From NCBI GenBank assembly GCA_947463165.1, contig CANHSW010000160.1, positions 1-5,733 on the forward strand: 5,733 bases of DNA, read 5' to 3'. Position 1 is the stretch's first letter. The number at the start of each line of letters is the position of its first letter. The position numbers and the translations under genes were made by a program. Source of the stretch: Cyanobacteriota bacterium. GTDB lineage: Bacteria; Cyanobacteriota; Cyanobacteriia; PCC-6307; Cyanobiaceae. Positions 5,718 through 5,733 of this stretch are shown piece by piece. Under the pieces are notes generated by a model. The model searched no databases. It saw only the letters and a list, made by a program, of their open reading frames with translations, and was not told where the DNA came from.

Positions 5718-5733
5718 ATGCAGCCTGTTCCTA
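5718..5733 (+). CDS. Possible first codons of a plus-strand gene cut by the right edge
   Basis: An ATG at 5718-5720 opens a frame (MQPVP) that runs off the window, divergent from yggT with a 44-bp spacer. AGGAGG occurs at 5696-5701 but is 16 nt from this ATG, too far for a normal Shine-Dalgarno. From memory, accC (biotin carboxylase) often lies next to ycf19 in picocyanobacteria, which would fit a gene starting here. Five codons cannot identify it. It may equally be non-coding upstream sequence of yggT. Confidence 0.2.

Overview
The window is GC-rich and gene-dense. It most resembles the chromosome of a unicellular picocyanobacterium of the Synechococcus/Cyanobium type. The evidence is a cyanobacterial-type FtsH protease, a DUF1830 protein (a family I know only from cyanobacteria), a YggT/Ycf19 membrane protein, and a pyruvate kinase with the N-terminal pattern seen in marine and freshwater Synechococcus. 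The placement comes from recognising protein families by eye, not from a search.

Layout. Positions 1 to about 4529 are a run of four genes on the minus strand. In transcription order they are pyk (pyruvate kinase, 4529-3093), a stand-alone MacB/FtsX-type ABC transporter permease (3051-1714), a small DUF1830 gene (1593-1276), and the first 379 codons of ftsH (1138-1, running off the left edge). The gaps are 41, 120 and 137 bp. pyk and the permease are probably co-transcribed. The permease-DUF1830 gap holds a strong hairpin. The gap before ftsH holds a sequence that closely matches the HLR1 element bound by the cyanobacterial high-light regulator RpaB.

Divergent from pyk, on the plus strand, are a MazG-like NTP pyrophosphohydrolase (4586-4915, TTG start) and, overlapping it by GTGA, a secreted or periplasmic protein of unknown function (4912-5388). 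The short divergent spacer contains a perfect 6-bp inverted repeat. The secreted-protein gene converges on yggT (5673-5389, minus) so tightly that the two stop codons abut as TGATCA. The last 60 bp is the region upstream of yggT and may include the first codons of a further plus-strand gene.

Most of the genes are ordinary housekeeping or conserved cyanobacterial functions: membrane proteolysis linked to photosystem repair, glycolytic flux, nucleotide-pool sanitation and membrane organisation. I see no mobile element, CRISPR array, tRNA or rRNA, and no evidence for a new defence or biosynthetic system. The most unusual features are a 21-bp in-frame tandem repeat that lengthens the permease N-terminus by a run of heptapeptides, the HLR1-like box before ftsH, and the inverted repeat between pyk and the MazG-like gene. 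No stretch over 300 bp lacks a gene.
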